Translations under genes and position numbers: made by a program
Assembly (NCBI GenBank): GCA_963780165.1
Contig: CAWABB010000007.1
Location: forward strand, 124,001-188,000
Direction: 5' to 3'
From: CAWABB01 sp963780165
GTDB lineage: Bacteria > Bacteroidota > Ignavibacteria > UBA10030 > UBA6906
Length of the DNA stretch: 64,000 nucleotides
Shown here: one piece after another, positions 22,889 to 31,865 of the stretch
How positions within the stretch are numbered: position 1 is the stretch's first letter
How the letters are laid out: each line of letters starts with the position of its first letter
The notes under the pieces: model-generated
The model's input: the letters and a program-made list of their open reading frames with translations, nothing else
What the model was told of the DNA's origin: nothing
Databases searched by the model: none

Positions 22889-24400
22889 TCAGGGTGAGGT
22901 GGAGAGCTCCTTCTCACTGAAAACGAGAGCCTCGTAGACATAGAGGTCGGCATCTTTCCAACCATCCCAGCCGATTCCGGCCTTGTCCCGCGCGCAATGT
23001 CCGAGGAACTCCTCCCTCGTCCAGCCGGTCTCGGTCGCCACCTGCGGCAGGAATGTCCCCGAGCGCATCCCCTTGCGAATGTAGATGCCGTGTTTTCCGA
23101 GCTGAACTTCTTCGATGGACGCGATCTTTCTCATCGGAGTGAGGACCGAGATCTCGATACCAAGGTCGCGAAGTTCCCCCGGCACGACGGGGTCGAACCT
23201 GCCGTCCTGCGTGGCGGAAGCGATCGCCATCTGCTGCACGGCTTTGTAGAGCGGGTCCGGCGTATCGAAACGGCCGATGCATCCGCGCAGGGCTTCATGC
23301 TTTGTGAGCGTGACAAACGCGCCGCACGGGGTTGTGAGGGGTGTGCTGAGGTCGGCCTGGTCAACGGTTGGGACCGAGCCATCGGTGACGTATGCTTCCA
23401 CCGTGCGACGTGCGAGCGCGAGCAGCGTGGCCTTCTCTTTGTTGTTGAGCGTGAACGAAGCCCGTTCCGGCATGTCCTGACGCGCAACGCTGATCGCGTA
23501 GTAACCAACGACGTTCTTCCTGTTCGCCGGCTGGGCATCGCCCGAGTTTTTGTACTGGATGGCGTGATAGGAGAGATCCTTCTCGGACGCCGTCATATAC
23601 ATGAGCGTCAGCACGCTGGACCAGCCACACAGGCTTGTTGCCAGGCCGGGTGTTCCCGACTCTTCATTCTGCCGGAGGACCCGTATCAACGCATCCGGGG
23701 AGTTCGAGACGATCGCATCAGCAGTGGCTCCGTCGACGCTGACAGCCGCGTCGTAGGCCGGGTAGTGCGAAAAGTCGGAACTGACGACGAACAGATTCTT
23801 CTCCGTGAGGTAAGGTCGGAGCACGCCGGCGATTCGCCGGCAGGTTTCGGGTTCGTTCGCCCCGAGGAGGATCGGAACGATCTGGAACGGCTGTCTCAGG
23901 CGGGCTTGCAGGAACGGAAGCTGGACTTCGAGGCTGTGCTCCGGTATGTGCACATCCGTCCGGCTTGAGAACAGTTTCTCTTTCGCAATGAGCGCTTCTC
24001 CAAGCTTTCGGTTCACTGTGACCGTGCCGAGAGGCGTGACGAAATCGCCGGCACAGTAGACCGACGCACCCTCGAATCCCACGTGATGGCTCGAACCGAT
24101 GAGAAACACATTGTCGAACTTCCTGCCGGGGTCGAGCTGATTGAACCCGGATGCCGCAACCGTTCCGGAATAGACGTATCCGGCGTGAGGGACGATGAGC
24201 GCGGCGACGTGCGACGGATCCCTGGCGGGGACCGCCCTCGAGAACAGATCGTCGAGAGTCCGCTTCAGCTCTTCCGGGTTGCCGGGGTAGAACTGTCCGG
24301 CTACGGCCGGTTGCCGGTCAACCTGTTGTTGCTCCGATCTGCAGGCACCGACGAAGAGGAGAAGCGGAAGGAGGATGAGCATTCGTCTGCAGATGACCAT
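22889..24400 (-). CDS. Memo-like (AmrB) and AMMECR1 (AmrA) fusion, predicted lipoprotein
   Basis: The 503-residue protein joins two partners of the AmmeMemoRadiSam system. Residues about 28-290 are the Memo domain (AVAGQFYPGNPEEL, IVPHAGYVYSG, LIGSSHHVGFEGASVY, PEHSLEVQLPFL, VVSSDFSHY) with the conserved metal-binding histidines. Residues about 315-503 are AMMECR1, including the invariant LRGCIG. The N-terminus (MVICRRMLILLPLLLFVGAC) is a lipoprotein signal with lipobox VGA-C, so the whole fusion should be anchored outside the cytoplasm. The ATG at 24400 is preferred to GTG 24433 because the signal peptide starts there. It is the first gene of the operon, with its own promoter at 24454-24482. 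Confidence 0.92.
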   Translation of the reverse strand: MVICRRMLILLPLLLFVGACRSEQQQVDRQPAVAGQFYPGNPEELKRTLDDLFSRAVPARDPSHVAALIVPHAGYVYSGTVAASGFNQLDPGRKFDNVFLIGSSHHVGFEGASVYCAGDFVTPLGTVTVNRKLGEALIAKEKLFSSRTDVHIPEHSLEVQLPFLQARLRQPFQIVPILLGANEPETCRRIAGVLRPYLTEKNLFVVSSDFSHYPAYDAAVSVDGATADAIVSNSPDALIRVLRQNEESGTPGLATSLCGWSSVLTLMYMTASEKDLSYHAIQYKNSGDAQPANRKNVVGYYAISVARQDMPERASFTLNNKEKATLLALARRTVEAYVTDGSVPTVDQADLSTPLTTPCGAFVTLTKHEALRGCIGRFDTPDPLYKAVQQMAIASATQDGRFDPVVPGELRDLGIEISVLTPMRKIASIEEVQLGKHGIYIRKGMRSGTFLPQVATETGWTREEFLGHCARDKAGIGWDGWKDADLYVYEALVFSEKELSTSP

Positions 24401-24453
24401 GGCTGCACCCCCGGAGGTAAGGTGGAGAAGCACCGCTGCCCAGACGCAGAAGA

Positions 24454-24482
24454 AATCTATCGGAAGGGCGGCGCAAAGTCAA
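24454..24482 (-). promoter_or_regulatory. promoter TTGACT-N17-TAGATT for the AmmeMemoRadiSam operon
   Basis: On the minus strand TTGACT (24482-24477) and TAGATT (24459-24454) are separated by 17 bases; predicted start near 24447, 47 nt before the ATG. It separates this operon from the upstream GH38 gene. Confidence 0.55.
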
Positions 24483-24489
24483 ACTGAAG

Positions 24490-27400
24490 TCACTTCTCGC
24501 AACGGAGCGTCACGATTCCGTAGGCGGGCAGCTTGAGTTGATCGCCGGCCACGACATCGTTCGTCTCGGCAGGTGAGCTGAGGTAGACTTTGGTCGGGAC
24601 GAACCGTTTCCACAACACGGAGAACGATTGCTCCGCCGCGCTGGCGTTGAACAGCCGGACCATCATAGCCTTGCCGTCCGCGCTCGGCATGAGCGACGTG
24701 ACGACGATAGAGGGCGCGGAAGGGGCAAGGAGAGTCCCCGCCGGCGAGGTGGCGTCGGATCCGGTACGCGCGATCAACGGCTGGCTCGACTCGACCCCCC
24801 GCCTGTAGGCATCAACAGGGTTGAACCCGGTGTGCGGAGTGACCGTGTAGTGTGTCGTCGCGGTCCCCTCCTGATCGGCGGTGTAGTTCGTGTGCCAGTA
24901 GTTGTTCATCGCGTACGAGTAGAACGTTGTCCCCTCGGGGATGGCGGTCCGCCACGCGCGATACCCCTTCACCGCAGGGCGTTCGTCGGTCATGGCCCCG
25001 ATCTCCACGAGCGGGGACTCGACGGTCGTCCAGGTCACGCCGTACTCCTTGTTCGACAGGTCCAGCCAGCGGCCGCTGGAGAGATAGTCCTTGCAGGAGC
25101 CGGGAAGCTGGTCGAGCGTCGGCCTCAGGACTCCCCACCCGGCGTCGAGATGGAACTCACCCCCGGGCACGTGGAACGGAAATGCGAAATGCACGGACTC
25201 CTTCTCGCGGACCTTCGGCCTCTCGAGCGTGTTGCGGATGTCAATGCGTCCCACCCCCTCGACGATGCGGACCTCCGTTGCCAGGGCCGTGCAACCCGGC
25301 GCGTTCATGACGATGCGCACGACGCCGACCACCGGTCCCTGCTCGACAATTTCGATGCGAGCTACGCTGCCCGGCTTCGCGTCGGCCGGGTTCCTGCCCA
25401 GGACATAGAGATACTGATTGACGCCCGGAGCGTTCGGCTCGACGAACTCCCGCCCGCCGGCTGTTGTGATGCTGCGGATGGTTCCGGTGAGGGTGTCGAA
25501 GGCCACGGTGAGTAGGGAGTTCGATATGCCCGAAGGGCCGACCCTCACGCTTCCAGAGGGCTCTGCAATGCCCGCCTTGACAAAGTACCTCCGTGCGCCG
25601 AGCGGGGGAACCTCGCGTGCGACAAATGCAAGTTCACCGGTCGACAGGCGCTGGGAGGGCGCTATGGCTCCGTCCTGGTCGAACACCAGATCTCCGGCGA
25701 TGCTCTGGCCAGGTGCAAGCACCACCAGATCAGTCCGGGGCCAGGAAGCAGTGTTGACCACTTCTACGGATCTTCCCGCGGCGTCCGACGGGAGCGCGTC
25801 CGCCATCAACTGCAGCGATTGGCGCTCGAGGTTGAGAGCGTACGCCTGTTTCACTTTCCACTGGGCTACGGCGAATGGATCTTCGGGGTCACTCACGCTG
25901 TTCCATGCACCCCACGTGTGCTCGTCGAAGAGGTGCACGTTGCGCCAGGCTTCGTCGAACCTGCCGCGGGGGACGGCCGTGCCGCCGATAATGCACGTGA
26001 GCGCCTCGGCCTGGACGAGCCGCTCGGAGCACCTGCGGGCCAGGCCGAGCTCGCGCAGTGTCGAGAGTGCGCCATCTTCCCAGTACGGCGTAATGTCGCC
26101 GGCATAGGAGGGGAGTGTCTTTCCCCACCGACGCTCGAACTCGTGGAACATCTGCGAGGCGGTTGCGAGGACGATTCTCGGCGACTCGTACTGTGTGTTC
26201 CAGGCTTCTACGAAATCGGGAAGCTCGGGATCTGTGGGTCCATTGTCGGCATTGACGGTGTACCGCACCTGCACCATATCGTAGGGGTACGAGCGCTCTT
26301 CCAGCTCGCGCATGTAGTCGAACAGCCTGGGGGCGATGCCCGGCCCGACCTTGCCGGCGATCCACCCGTGAAACCAGGAGTACCCCCGGCCCGCAGTCCA
26401 GAACAGGACCTTCTCCTGGCCCGACGGCGACACCCAGTAGAACGGGCGGTCGCCCCAGGTCCGGTTGAAGTGGCCGACCCGGTCTCCGCCGTCGGGCAGG
26501 GACGGGGCGTAATTCGGTCCGCTGGAGAAGTACTTGATCCCTCCCTGTGCAAGCGCAGTCACGGTGGCCCAGGTGTATCCGGGAATGTCGGAGATCATCG
26601 CATCGTCGATCGTGAGCCCGTACTCGCGTTCGAGCTGCCGCGCGAAATCCGTGACCCGCAGCAACTCCTCAGGCCGGCAGATGCCCGTGAGCTGGTTGGA
26701 GTACAGCGCGTTCAACCCGATACCACCCTGTCGCACAGCGTCGAGGAATTCGGTACGCTCCGCCTCGGTGCATGTGGCCAGGAACCGGTCGACCGCCCAC
26801 ATGATCTCCGTGTTCCATTTGAATCGCGCCTCGGGCGGGTAGCCGGCCGTTTGCCTGACGAGGCGGATTGCATCGCGAATGTTTTTCAGCTGCTTTCTCT
26901 CGACATCTGCCTGGAGGTCGGAATATCCGATGTCGTTGTGCGAATGAGGGAGCATCCAGAGCTCACGCAGCGTGACGGGGCGGAGCGTGGCAACCTCTGT
27001 TCGCCTCGTTCCGTTGGGGCGCACGATCGTGAGCGTCACCGGCGTCTCCTTGTCGACGGCCTTGACCGGGACCTGGATCCGGTTGAGGCCGAGGGTCACC
27101 CGCGCTTTCACCGGAGCCTGCCCTGGTGCGGTGATCTCCACGCCGTATTCCAGCTCCTTCGACTCGATCATGACGTCCACGAGCTGCAAGCTCCCGGCCG
27201 GAGATTTGAGAAGGGCCGGCTGCGCCTGTACGCTGATCGAATCCCGCAACGGGTACGTAAACGCCATGTACCAATCGCGTCTGCCGGCAGCTTCACCAAC
27301 GACGCTGATCGTGAGCGGCCGGCCTTGTGGGACATCGCTGACCGGCACCGACAGGTACATGTAGCCGAACAGGTCGTGAACCGGGTCCAGCCGCTTCGCG

Positions 27401-27825
27401 TCGAAGGCGAGGGTCGCTCCGTGTTCTCCTTTCACCGACCAGCTCCAGATGCGTCTCTCCTTGTCGGTCGTGAAGGTGAACCATCGCTTGCCATTGATCG
27501 AGAGATGGAACCGACCGTCTGCCGCACTCGAACCGGTGGAGTGCCCGGCAAGCCAGGCGAATGTGACCTGTGCTCCGGACGGTTTCTCGGGGACCGGGTC
27601 TGTCTGCCACGAAATGGGGTTATTCCCGTCGAGACACCGGGTCAGCAGCGCTTCCGTGGCATACGGATGAGAAGAGCCGTATACGATATGTTCACCGGCA
27701 AGCTCTTTTGCGAACCCGTTTAGAAGGGGCGTACCAGGAGGCGGCTGCGACGCTTTCTGGGCGATCGAGAGGCACCAGGGGCCAAGGATGAGAACGGTGA
27801 CAAGCAGCAATTGGGCACGGTGCAT
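24490..27825 (-). CDS. exported GH38 alpha-mannosidase-like glycoside hydrolase
   Basis: The 1111-residue protein has a signal peptide (cleavage near SIAQ, about residue 23), an N-terminal beta-sandwich region (about 30-290), the GH38 catalytic barrel starting with the metal-binding MLPHSHNDIGY (about residue 302), and C-terminal beta-rich domains. A probable nucleophile region is ISDIPGYTW; the family usually has DPFG-like surroundings, so this belongs to a divergent GH38 branch. It should remove alpha-mannose or a related sugar outside the cytoplasm. It is divergent from the inositol operon with a 192-bp gap and reads towards the AmmeMemoRadiSam operon. Mannosylated inositol compounds are one conceivable common substrate. 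Confidence 0.88.
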   Translation of the reverse strand: MHRAQLLLVTVLILGPWCLSIAQKASQPPPGTPLLNGFAKELAGEHIVYGSSHPYATEALLTRCLDGNNPISWQTDPVPEKPSGAQVTFAWLAGHSTGSSAADGRFHLSINGKRWFTFTTDKERRIWSWSVKGEHGATLAFDAKRLDPVHDLFGYMYLSVPVSDVPQGRPLTISVVGEAAGRRDWYMAFTYPLRDSISVQAQPALLKSPAGSLQLVDVMIESKELEYGVEITAPGQAPVKARVTLGLNRIQVPVKAVDKETPVTLTIVRPNGTRRTEVATLRPVTLRELWMLPHSHNDIGYSDLQADVERKQLKNIRDAIRLVRQTAGYPPEARFKWNTEIMWAVDRFLATCTEAERTEFLDAVRQGGIGLNALYSNQLTGICRPEELLRVTDFARQLEREYGLTIDDAMISDIPGYTWATVTALAQGGIKYFSSGPNYAPSLPDGGDRVGHFNRTWGDRPFYWVSPSGQEKVLFWTAGRGYSWFHGWIAGKVGPGIAPRLFDYMRELEERSYPYDMVQVRYTVNADNGPTDPELPDFVEAWNTQYESPRIVLATASQMFHEFERRWGKTLPSYAGDITPYWEDGALSTLRELGLARRCSERLVQAEALTCIIGGTAVPRGRFDEAWRNVHLFDEHTWGAWNSVSDPEDPFAVAQWKVKQAYALNLERQSLQLMADALPSDAAGRSVEVVNTASWPRTDLVVLAPGQSIAGDLVFDQDGAIAPSQRLSTGELAFVAREVPPLGARRYFVKAGIAEPSGSVRVGPSGISNSLLTVAFDTLTGTIRSITTAGGREFVEPNAPGVNQYLYVLGRNPADAKPGSVARIEIVEQGPVVGVVRIVMNAPGCTALATEVRIVEGVGRIDIRNTLERPKVREKESVHFAFPFHVPGGEFHLDAGWGVLRPTLDQLPGSCKDYLSSGRWLDLSNKEYGVTWTTVESPLVEIGAMTDERPAVKGYRAWRTAIPEGTTFYSYAMNNYWHTNYTADQEGTATTHYTVTPHTGFNPVDAYRRGVESSQPLIARTGSDATSPAGTLLAPSAPSIVVTSLMPSADGKAMMVRLFNASAAEQSFSVLWKRFVPTKVYLSSPAETNDVVAGDQLKLPAYGIVTLRCEK

Positions 27826-27953
27826 GAGCTCTCCGGTGTGGGGACGAAGAATAGTCTCAATGAATGAATTCCCACGGAACGGAGCAAGCAGAAACGCTGC
27901 CCGAGACCGCTGCCCCGGAACCGCCGTCGTGGAATCGCTGCCGGTGGGCAGAG

Positions 27954-27982
27954 TTGTGAATGCAGTCTCCCCGGCGTATATT
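27954..27982 (+). promoter_or_regulatory. promoter TTGTGA-N17-TATATT for the inositol operon
   Basis: TTGTGA (27954-27959) and TATATT (27977-27982) are 17 bases apart; predicted start near 27989, about 29 nt ahead of the iolB ATG. Confidence 0.6.
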
Positions 27983-28017
27983 CAGGCATCGCCCTCCCGG
28001 AGAGAACACCGCACACG

Positions 28018-28899
28018 ATGAACACGACTCGTCAGTTCGACCTTCTCCGCAAACCGCGACCCGACCCCAGGATATACCACCAACTCACTTCCGCAGACGC
28101 AGGCTGGGAATCGCTCAATTTTTGTGCCGTGCGACTCAAGTCAGGAGAAGAGTTTGATCACTCCACATGCGACAACGAGTGCGTCCTCGTCGTCCTCGGG
28201 GGGACATGTACCGTTTCGTCCTCGCGCGGCACCTGGAAGAGCATCGGACGCAGACCCGATGTCTTTTCCGGCATGCCGTACGGTCTGTATCTCCCAAGGA
28301 ACACCGATGTAAGAGTTTCCGTGGAGGCGACGGGGGTGGACTTCGCCCTCGGGTGGTGCCCTGCGGACAAGGATTTTCCCGCCCGGCTTGTCACGCCGGA
28401 CCAGATCACCGTTGAACTCAGGGGAGGGGGCAACGCGTCACGGCAGATCAACAGCATCATTCCCCCTTCGAGCCCGGGGCAGCGCATGATGGCCGTCGAG
28501 GTCTACACGCCACCGGGAAACTGGAGCTCGTATCCGCCACACAAACACGATCACCACCGGGTCGATGGAAGCGGCGCGTTGCTGGAAGCGGACCTTGAAG
28601 AGGTCTACTTTTATAAGATAGATCGTCCGGAGGGGTTTGCGATCCAGAGGATCTACACGGACGACAGGACACTCGACCGAACGATTGTTGCCACGAACGA
28701 TGACCTGGTGCTGATACCGCGCGGATACCACCCCGTGGCTGCCGCACCTGGATACACAGTATACTACCTGAATTTCCTCGCCGGCAGCGTAAAATCGCTC
28801 GCCTCCACTGATGATCCCGCCTACGCCTGGGTAAAGCAAGCGTGGCCTCCGCTCGATCCGCGCGTCCCGCTCGTGAGCCTTTCCGCGGAGCCCCGATGA
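28018..28899 (+). CDS. iolB: 5-deoxy-glucuronate isomerase
   Basis: The 293-residue protein matches IolB throughout: a double cupin with NWSSYPPHKHD (metal ligands) and EEVYFYKI, followed by LIPRGYHPVAAAPG. IolB converts 5-deoxy-D-glucuronate to 5-dehydro-2-deoxy-D-gluconate in myo-inositol breakdown. It opens the operon behind a well-placed promoter. Its stop overlaps the transaldolase-family start (ATGA), which makes that enzyme the closest translational partner of IolB. Confidence 0.95.
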   Translation: MNTTRQFDLLRKPRPDPRIYHQLTSADAGWESLNFCAVRLKSGEEFDHSTCDNECVLVVLGGTCTVSSSRGTWKSIGRRPDVFSGMPYGLYLPRNTDVRVSVEATGVDFALGWCPADKDFPARLVTPDQITVELRGGGNASRQINSIIPPSSPGQRMMAVEVYTPPGNWSSYPPHKHDHHRVDGSGALLEADLEEVYFYKIDRPEGFAIQRIYTDDRTLDRTIVATNDDLVLIPRGYHPVAAAPGYTVYYLNFLAGSVKSLASTDDPAYAWVKQAWPPLDPRVPLVSLSAEPR

Positions 28900-29942
28900 A
28901 ATCGAAGATGCAATTGACGACGGACGCCGGGACAGAATTCTGGAACGACTCCTGTAGCGTCCGCGAACTGACCGAAGCCGTGGCGGAAAGCGCGGTCGGT
29001 GCCACGTCCAACCCCGTCATCGTGAACACGGTGGTCCGCCAGGAACCCGAGCAGTGGCTGGAGCCGCTCGACGGGATTATACGCGACGATCCCACCGGCA
29101 CGGAAGACGACATCGCCTGGAGGCTCATTGAGGTTGTAGGCGCCCGTGGGGCGCAGATCCTGCTGCCTGCATACCGACGGTTCGAGGGGAGGCGCGGACG
29201 GCTGTCTTTGCAGGTCAATCCGAAGTACTACCGCGACCCTGACCGTATGCTCGAGCATGCAAAACGGCTCGCATCGCTTGCCCCGAATATCGCGGTGAAG
29301 CTTCCATGCACTGACGCAGGCCTGCATGCGGTGGAAGAGGCGACGGCCGCCGGGATCTGCGTCAACGTCACAGTCTCATTCAGCGTGCCCCAGGCGATTG
29401 CCGCAGCGGAGAGCATCGAGCGCGGTCTGGCGCGGCTCGCAAACGCGGCAGCCGGATTCACACCGTTTGTGACAATCATGGTGGGGAGACTGGACGACCA
29501 GTTGAAGCGCGTAGCGGCGTCGGAAGGGATCGCGGTCGATCCCGACATGCTCGAATGGGGAGGCGTCGCGGTCTTCAAGAAGGCCTACGGAATTTTCCGT
29601 TCAAGGGGCTACAGGGCCAAGATTCTCTCCGCCGCGTACCGAAACCATATGCACTGGTCGGAGTTCGTCGGCGGAGACGTCATCCTGTCGATGCCGTACG
29701 AGTGGTGGATGAAGTTCAACGCGAGCAATGTCGAGGTCCGGCGCCGCATCGACGACCCGGTCGACGCTGCCATCGTCAACACGCTATACGCGAAGTTCCC
29801 TGATTTCAGGGCCGCGTACGACGAGGGAGGTCTCGCGAGGACAGACTTCATCCGCTTCGGCGCGACAGTCCACACGCTCCATCAGTTTCTCGGCGGATAT
29901 CAGAGTCTGCTCGAATTCGTGAGAGCACGCATGATTCCGTAG
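28896..29942 (+). CDS. transaldolase-family protein in the inositol operon
   Basis: The 348-residue protein is a class I aldolase of the transaldolase family: FWNDSC with the catalytic Asp candidate D18, GATSNP (35-40), the Schiff-base lysine K135 in NIAVKLPCT, and GICVNVTVSFS. These blocks match transaldolase and fructose-6-phosphate aldolase. No cofactor is needed. The ATG overlaps the iolB stop. The cluster lacks IolC and IolJ, and this gene occupies their place in the operon. Dihydroxyacetone-using family members could split 5-dehydro-2-deoxygluconate between C3 and C4, giving dihydroxyacetone and malonate semialdehyde; the latter is the substrate of IolA further on. That role is inference. 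The alternative is an ordinary transaldolase of the pentose phosphate pathway. Confidence 0.88.
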   Translation: MKSKMQLTTDAGTEFWNDSCSVRELTEAVAESAVGATSNPVIVNTVVRQEPEQWLEPLDGIIRDDPTGTEDDIAWRLIEVVGARGAQILLPAYRRFEGRRGRLSLQVNPKYYRDPDRMLEHAKRLASLAPNIAVKLPCTDAGLHAVEEATAAGICVNVTVSFSVPQAIAAAESIERGLARLANAAAGFTPFVTIMVGRLDDQLKRVAASEGIAVDPDMLEWGGVAVFKKAYGIFRSRGYRAKILSAAYRNHMHWSEFVGGDVILSMPYEWWMKFNASNVEVRRRIDDPVDAAIVNTLYAKFPDFRAAYDEGGLARTDFIRFGATVHTLHQFLGGYQSLLEFVRARMIP

Positions 29943-29971
29943 TTCTTTTCTCACCATCCCGGGCTTGATCA

Positions 29972-31840
29972 ATGAAAACGGCACGACTGACGGTCGGACA
30001 GGCGCTCGTTCGGTTTCTCAAGAATCAATACGTCGAGCGGGACGGCACAGAGCATCAGTTCTTCGCGGGATGCCTGGGCATCTTCGGCCACGGGATCGTT
30101 GCAGGTGTGGGCGAAGGACTCCAGGAACATCCCGATTTCCGGTATTACCAGGTCCGTAACGAGCAGGCTGCGGTCCACGTCGCCGCGGGATTTGCGAAGA
30201 TGAGCAACCGTCTCCGGACGATGGCGTGCCTTTCCTCGATCGGCCCAGGCGCCACGAACATGGTGACCGGTGCGGCGGGGGCAACGATCAATCGCCTGCC
30301 GGTTCTCCTGCTGCCGGGGGATGTCTTCGCACGGCGGAATGTCGCACCGGTACTCCAGCAGGTGGAGTCGCCCGGGTCTCAGGACATGTCGGTGAACGAT
30401 TGCTTCAAGCCGGTCTCGCGCTACTGGGACAGGATCAACCGCGCGGATCAGCTCGTCCTGTCGCTTCCCGAAGCGATGCGTGTCCTTACGTCCCCCGCCG
30501 AGACCGGCGCGGTGACGCTGTCGCTGCCGCAGGATGTGCAGACCGAGTCGTTCCCGTTTCCTGTTGAATTCCTCGAGAAGCGCGTGTGGCATATTGCCCG
30601 CCAGCGACCCGACCGGTCGCTCCTCCAGCTTGCTGTCGGTCAACTTCGCGGAGCCAGGCGGCCGCTCATCATCGTCGGGGGCGGCGTGCAGTACAGCGAC
30701 GCTGCCGGCGAGGTACGCGCGTTCGCGGAACAGACCGGAATCCCGGTCGCCGAAACCCAGGCGGGCAAGGGATCGCTTCCGTACGACCATCCCCTTCTCC
30801 TTGGGGCTATCGGGGTCACCGGCACGCCGGGAGCGATCGTCATGGCGGGGGAAGCCGACCTGATCATCGGCATTGGCACCCGGTACAGTGACTTCACCAC
30901 GGCTTCGAAGACCGCGTTTCAGAACCCGAAGGTGGGGTTCATCAATATCAACGTGGCCGAGTTCGACGCATTCAAACACGCCGCGGTGCCGCTGCAGGGT
31001 GACGCGAAGGTTACCGTGCAGGAGTTGCAGGCCGCGATTGGCGACTTCGCCGTTGCAGCGGACTATCGTGCCCGTGCGATCGCGTTCAATGCCGATTGGG
31101 ACAAGGAGGTGGCCCGGATCTATCAACCCACGAAACGCCGGCCCATGGCGCAGGGCGAGGTGATCGGCATCGTCAACCAGGTTTCCCGCTCCGGTGACGT
31201 CGTCGTGGGTGCGGCTGGTAGCCTTCCCGGCGATCTCCACAAGCTCTGGCGAACCCGCAACGCGAAGGGGTACCACCTCGAGTATGGCTACTCCTGCATG
31301 GGGTACGAAATCGCCGGAGGGCTTGGCGTCAAAATGGCCGCCCCTGACAGGGAGGTCTTCGTCATGCTCGGCGATGGGTCGTACCTGATGATGGCTCAGG
31401 AGATCGTGACCTCCATCCAGGAAGGGTACAAGCTGACGATTGTCCTCCTCGACAATCACGGCTTCGCGAGCATTGGAGGGCTGTCGGAATCGATCGGGAG
31501 CGGCGGGTTCGGAACGGATTATCGGTACAGAAATCGCAAGACCGGCCAGCTCGACGGGAAAGTCCTGCCGATCGACTTCGTCGAAAACGCCCGCAGCCTT
31601 GGCGCACATGCGGTGCGGTGTACCGACCGGCGATCGCTGCTCGAGGGATTGAAAGAGGCGAAGCGGCAGCGGCGTACGACAGTCGTTGTCGTGGAGACGG
31701 ACAAGAACGTGCGCGTCCCGGGATATGAGTCGTGGTGGGATGTCCCGGTCTCCGAAGTCTCGAGGCTCGAATCGGTCCGGAAGGCCTTCACGACGTACAG
31801 CAAAAAGAAATCCGACGAACGCTTTTTCTTTCCCCAGTAG
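29972..31840 (+). CDS. iolD: 3D-(3,5/4)-trihydroxycyclohexane-1,2-dione hydrolase
   Basis: The 622-residue protein is a thiamine-diphosphate enzyme with the IolD length and blocks: an N-terminal PYR domain (QVRNEQAAVHVAAGFAKM with the catalytic Glu), a middle Rossmann-like domain, and a PP domain with GDGSYLMM (about residue 467) and NHGFASIGGL binding Mg-ThDP. It opens the ring of the trione, giving 5-deoxy-glucuronate for IolB. The gene starts 29 bp after the transaldolase-family gene. Confidence 0.95.
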   Translation: MKTARLTVGQALVRFLKNQYVERDGTEHQFFAGCLGIFGHGIVAGVGEGLQEHPDFRYYQVRNEQAAVHVAAGFAKMSNRLRTMACLSSIGPGATNMVTGAAGATINRLPVLLLPGDVFARRNVAPVLQQVESPGSQDMSVNDCFKPVSRYWDRINRADQLVLSLPEAMRVLTSPAETGAVTLSLPQDVQTESFPFPVEFLEKRVWHIARQRPDRSLLQLAVGQLRGARRPLIIVGGGVQYSDAAGEVRAFAEQTGIPVAETQAGKGSLPYDHPLLLGAIGVTGTPGAIVMAGEADLIIGIGTRYSDFTTASKTAFQNPKVGFININVAEFDAFKHAAVPLQGDAKVTVQELQAAIGDFAVAADYRARAIAFNADWDKEVARIYQPTKRRPMAQGEVIGIVNQVSRSGDVVVGAAGSLPGDLHKLWRTRNAKGYHLEYGYSCMGYEIAGGLGVKMAAPDREVFVMLGDGSYLMMAQEIVTSIQEGYKLTIVLLDNHGFASIGGLSESIGSGGFGTDYRYRNRKTGQLDGKVLPIDFVENARSLGAHAVRCTDRRSLLEGLKEAKRQRRTTVVVVETDKNVRVPGYESWWDVPVSEVSRLESVRKAFTTYSKKKSDERFFFPQ

Positions 31841-31865
31841 CTTCGCATCACACGGAGGCGCCGCC

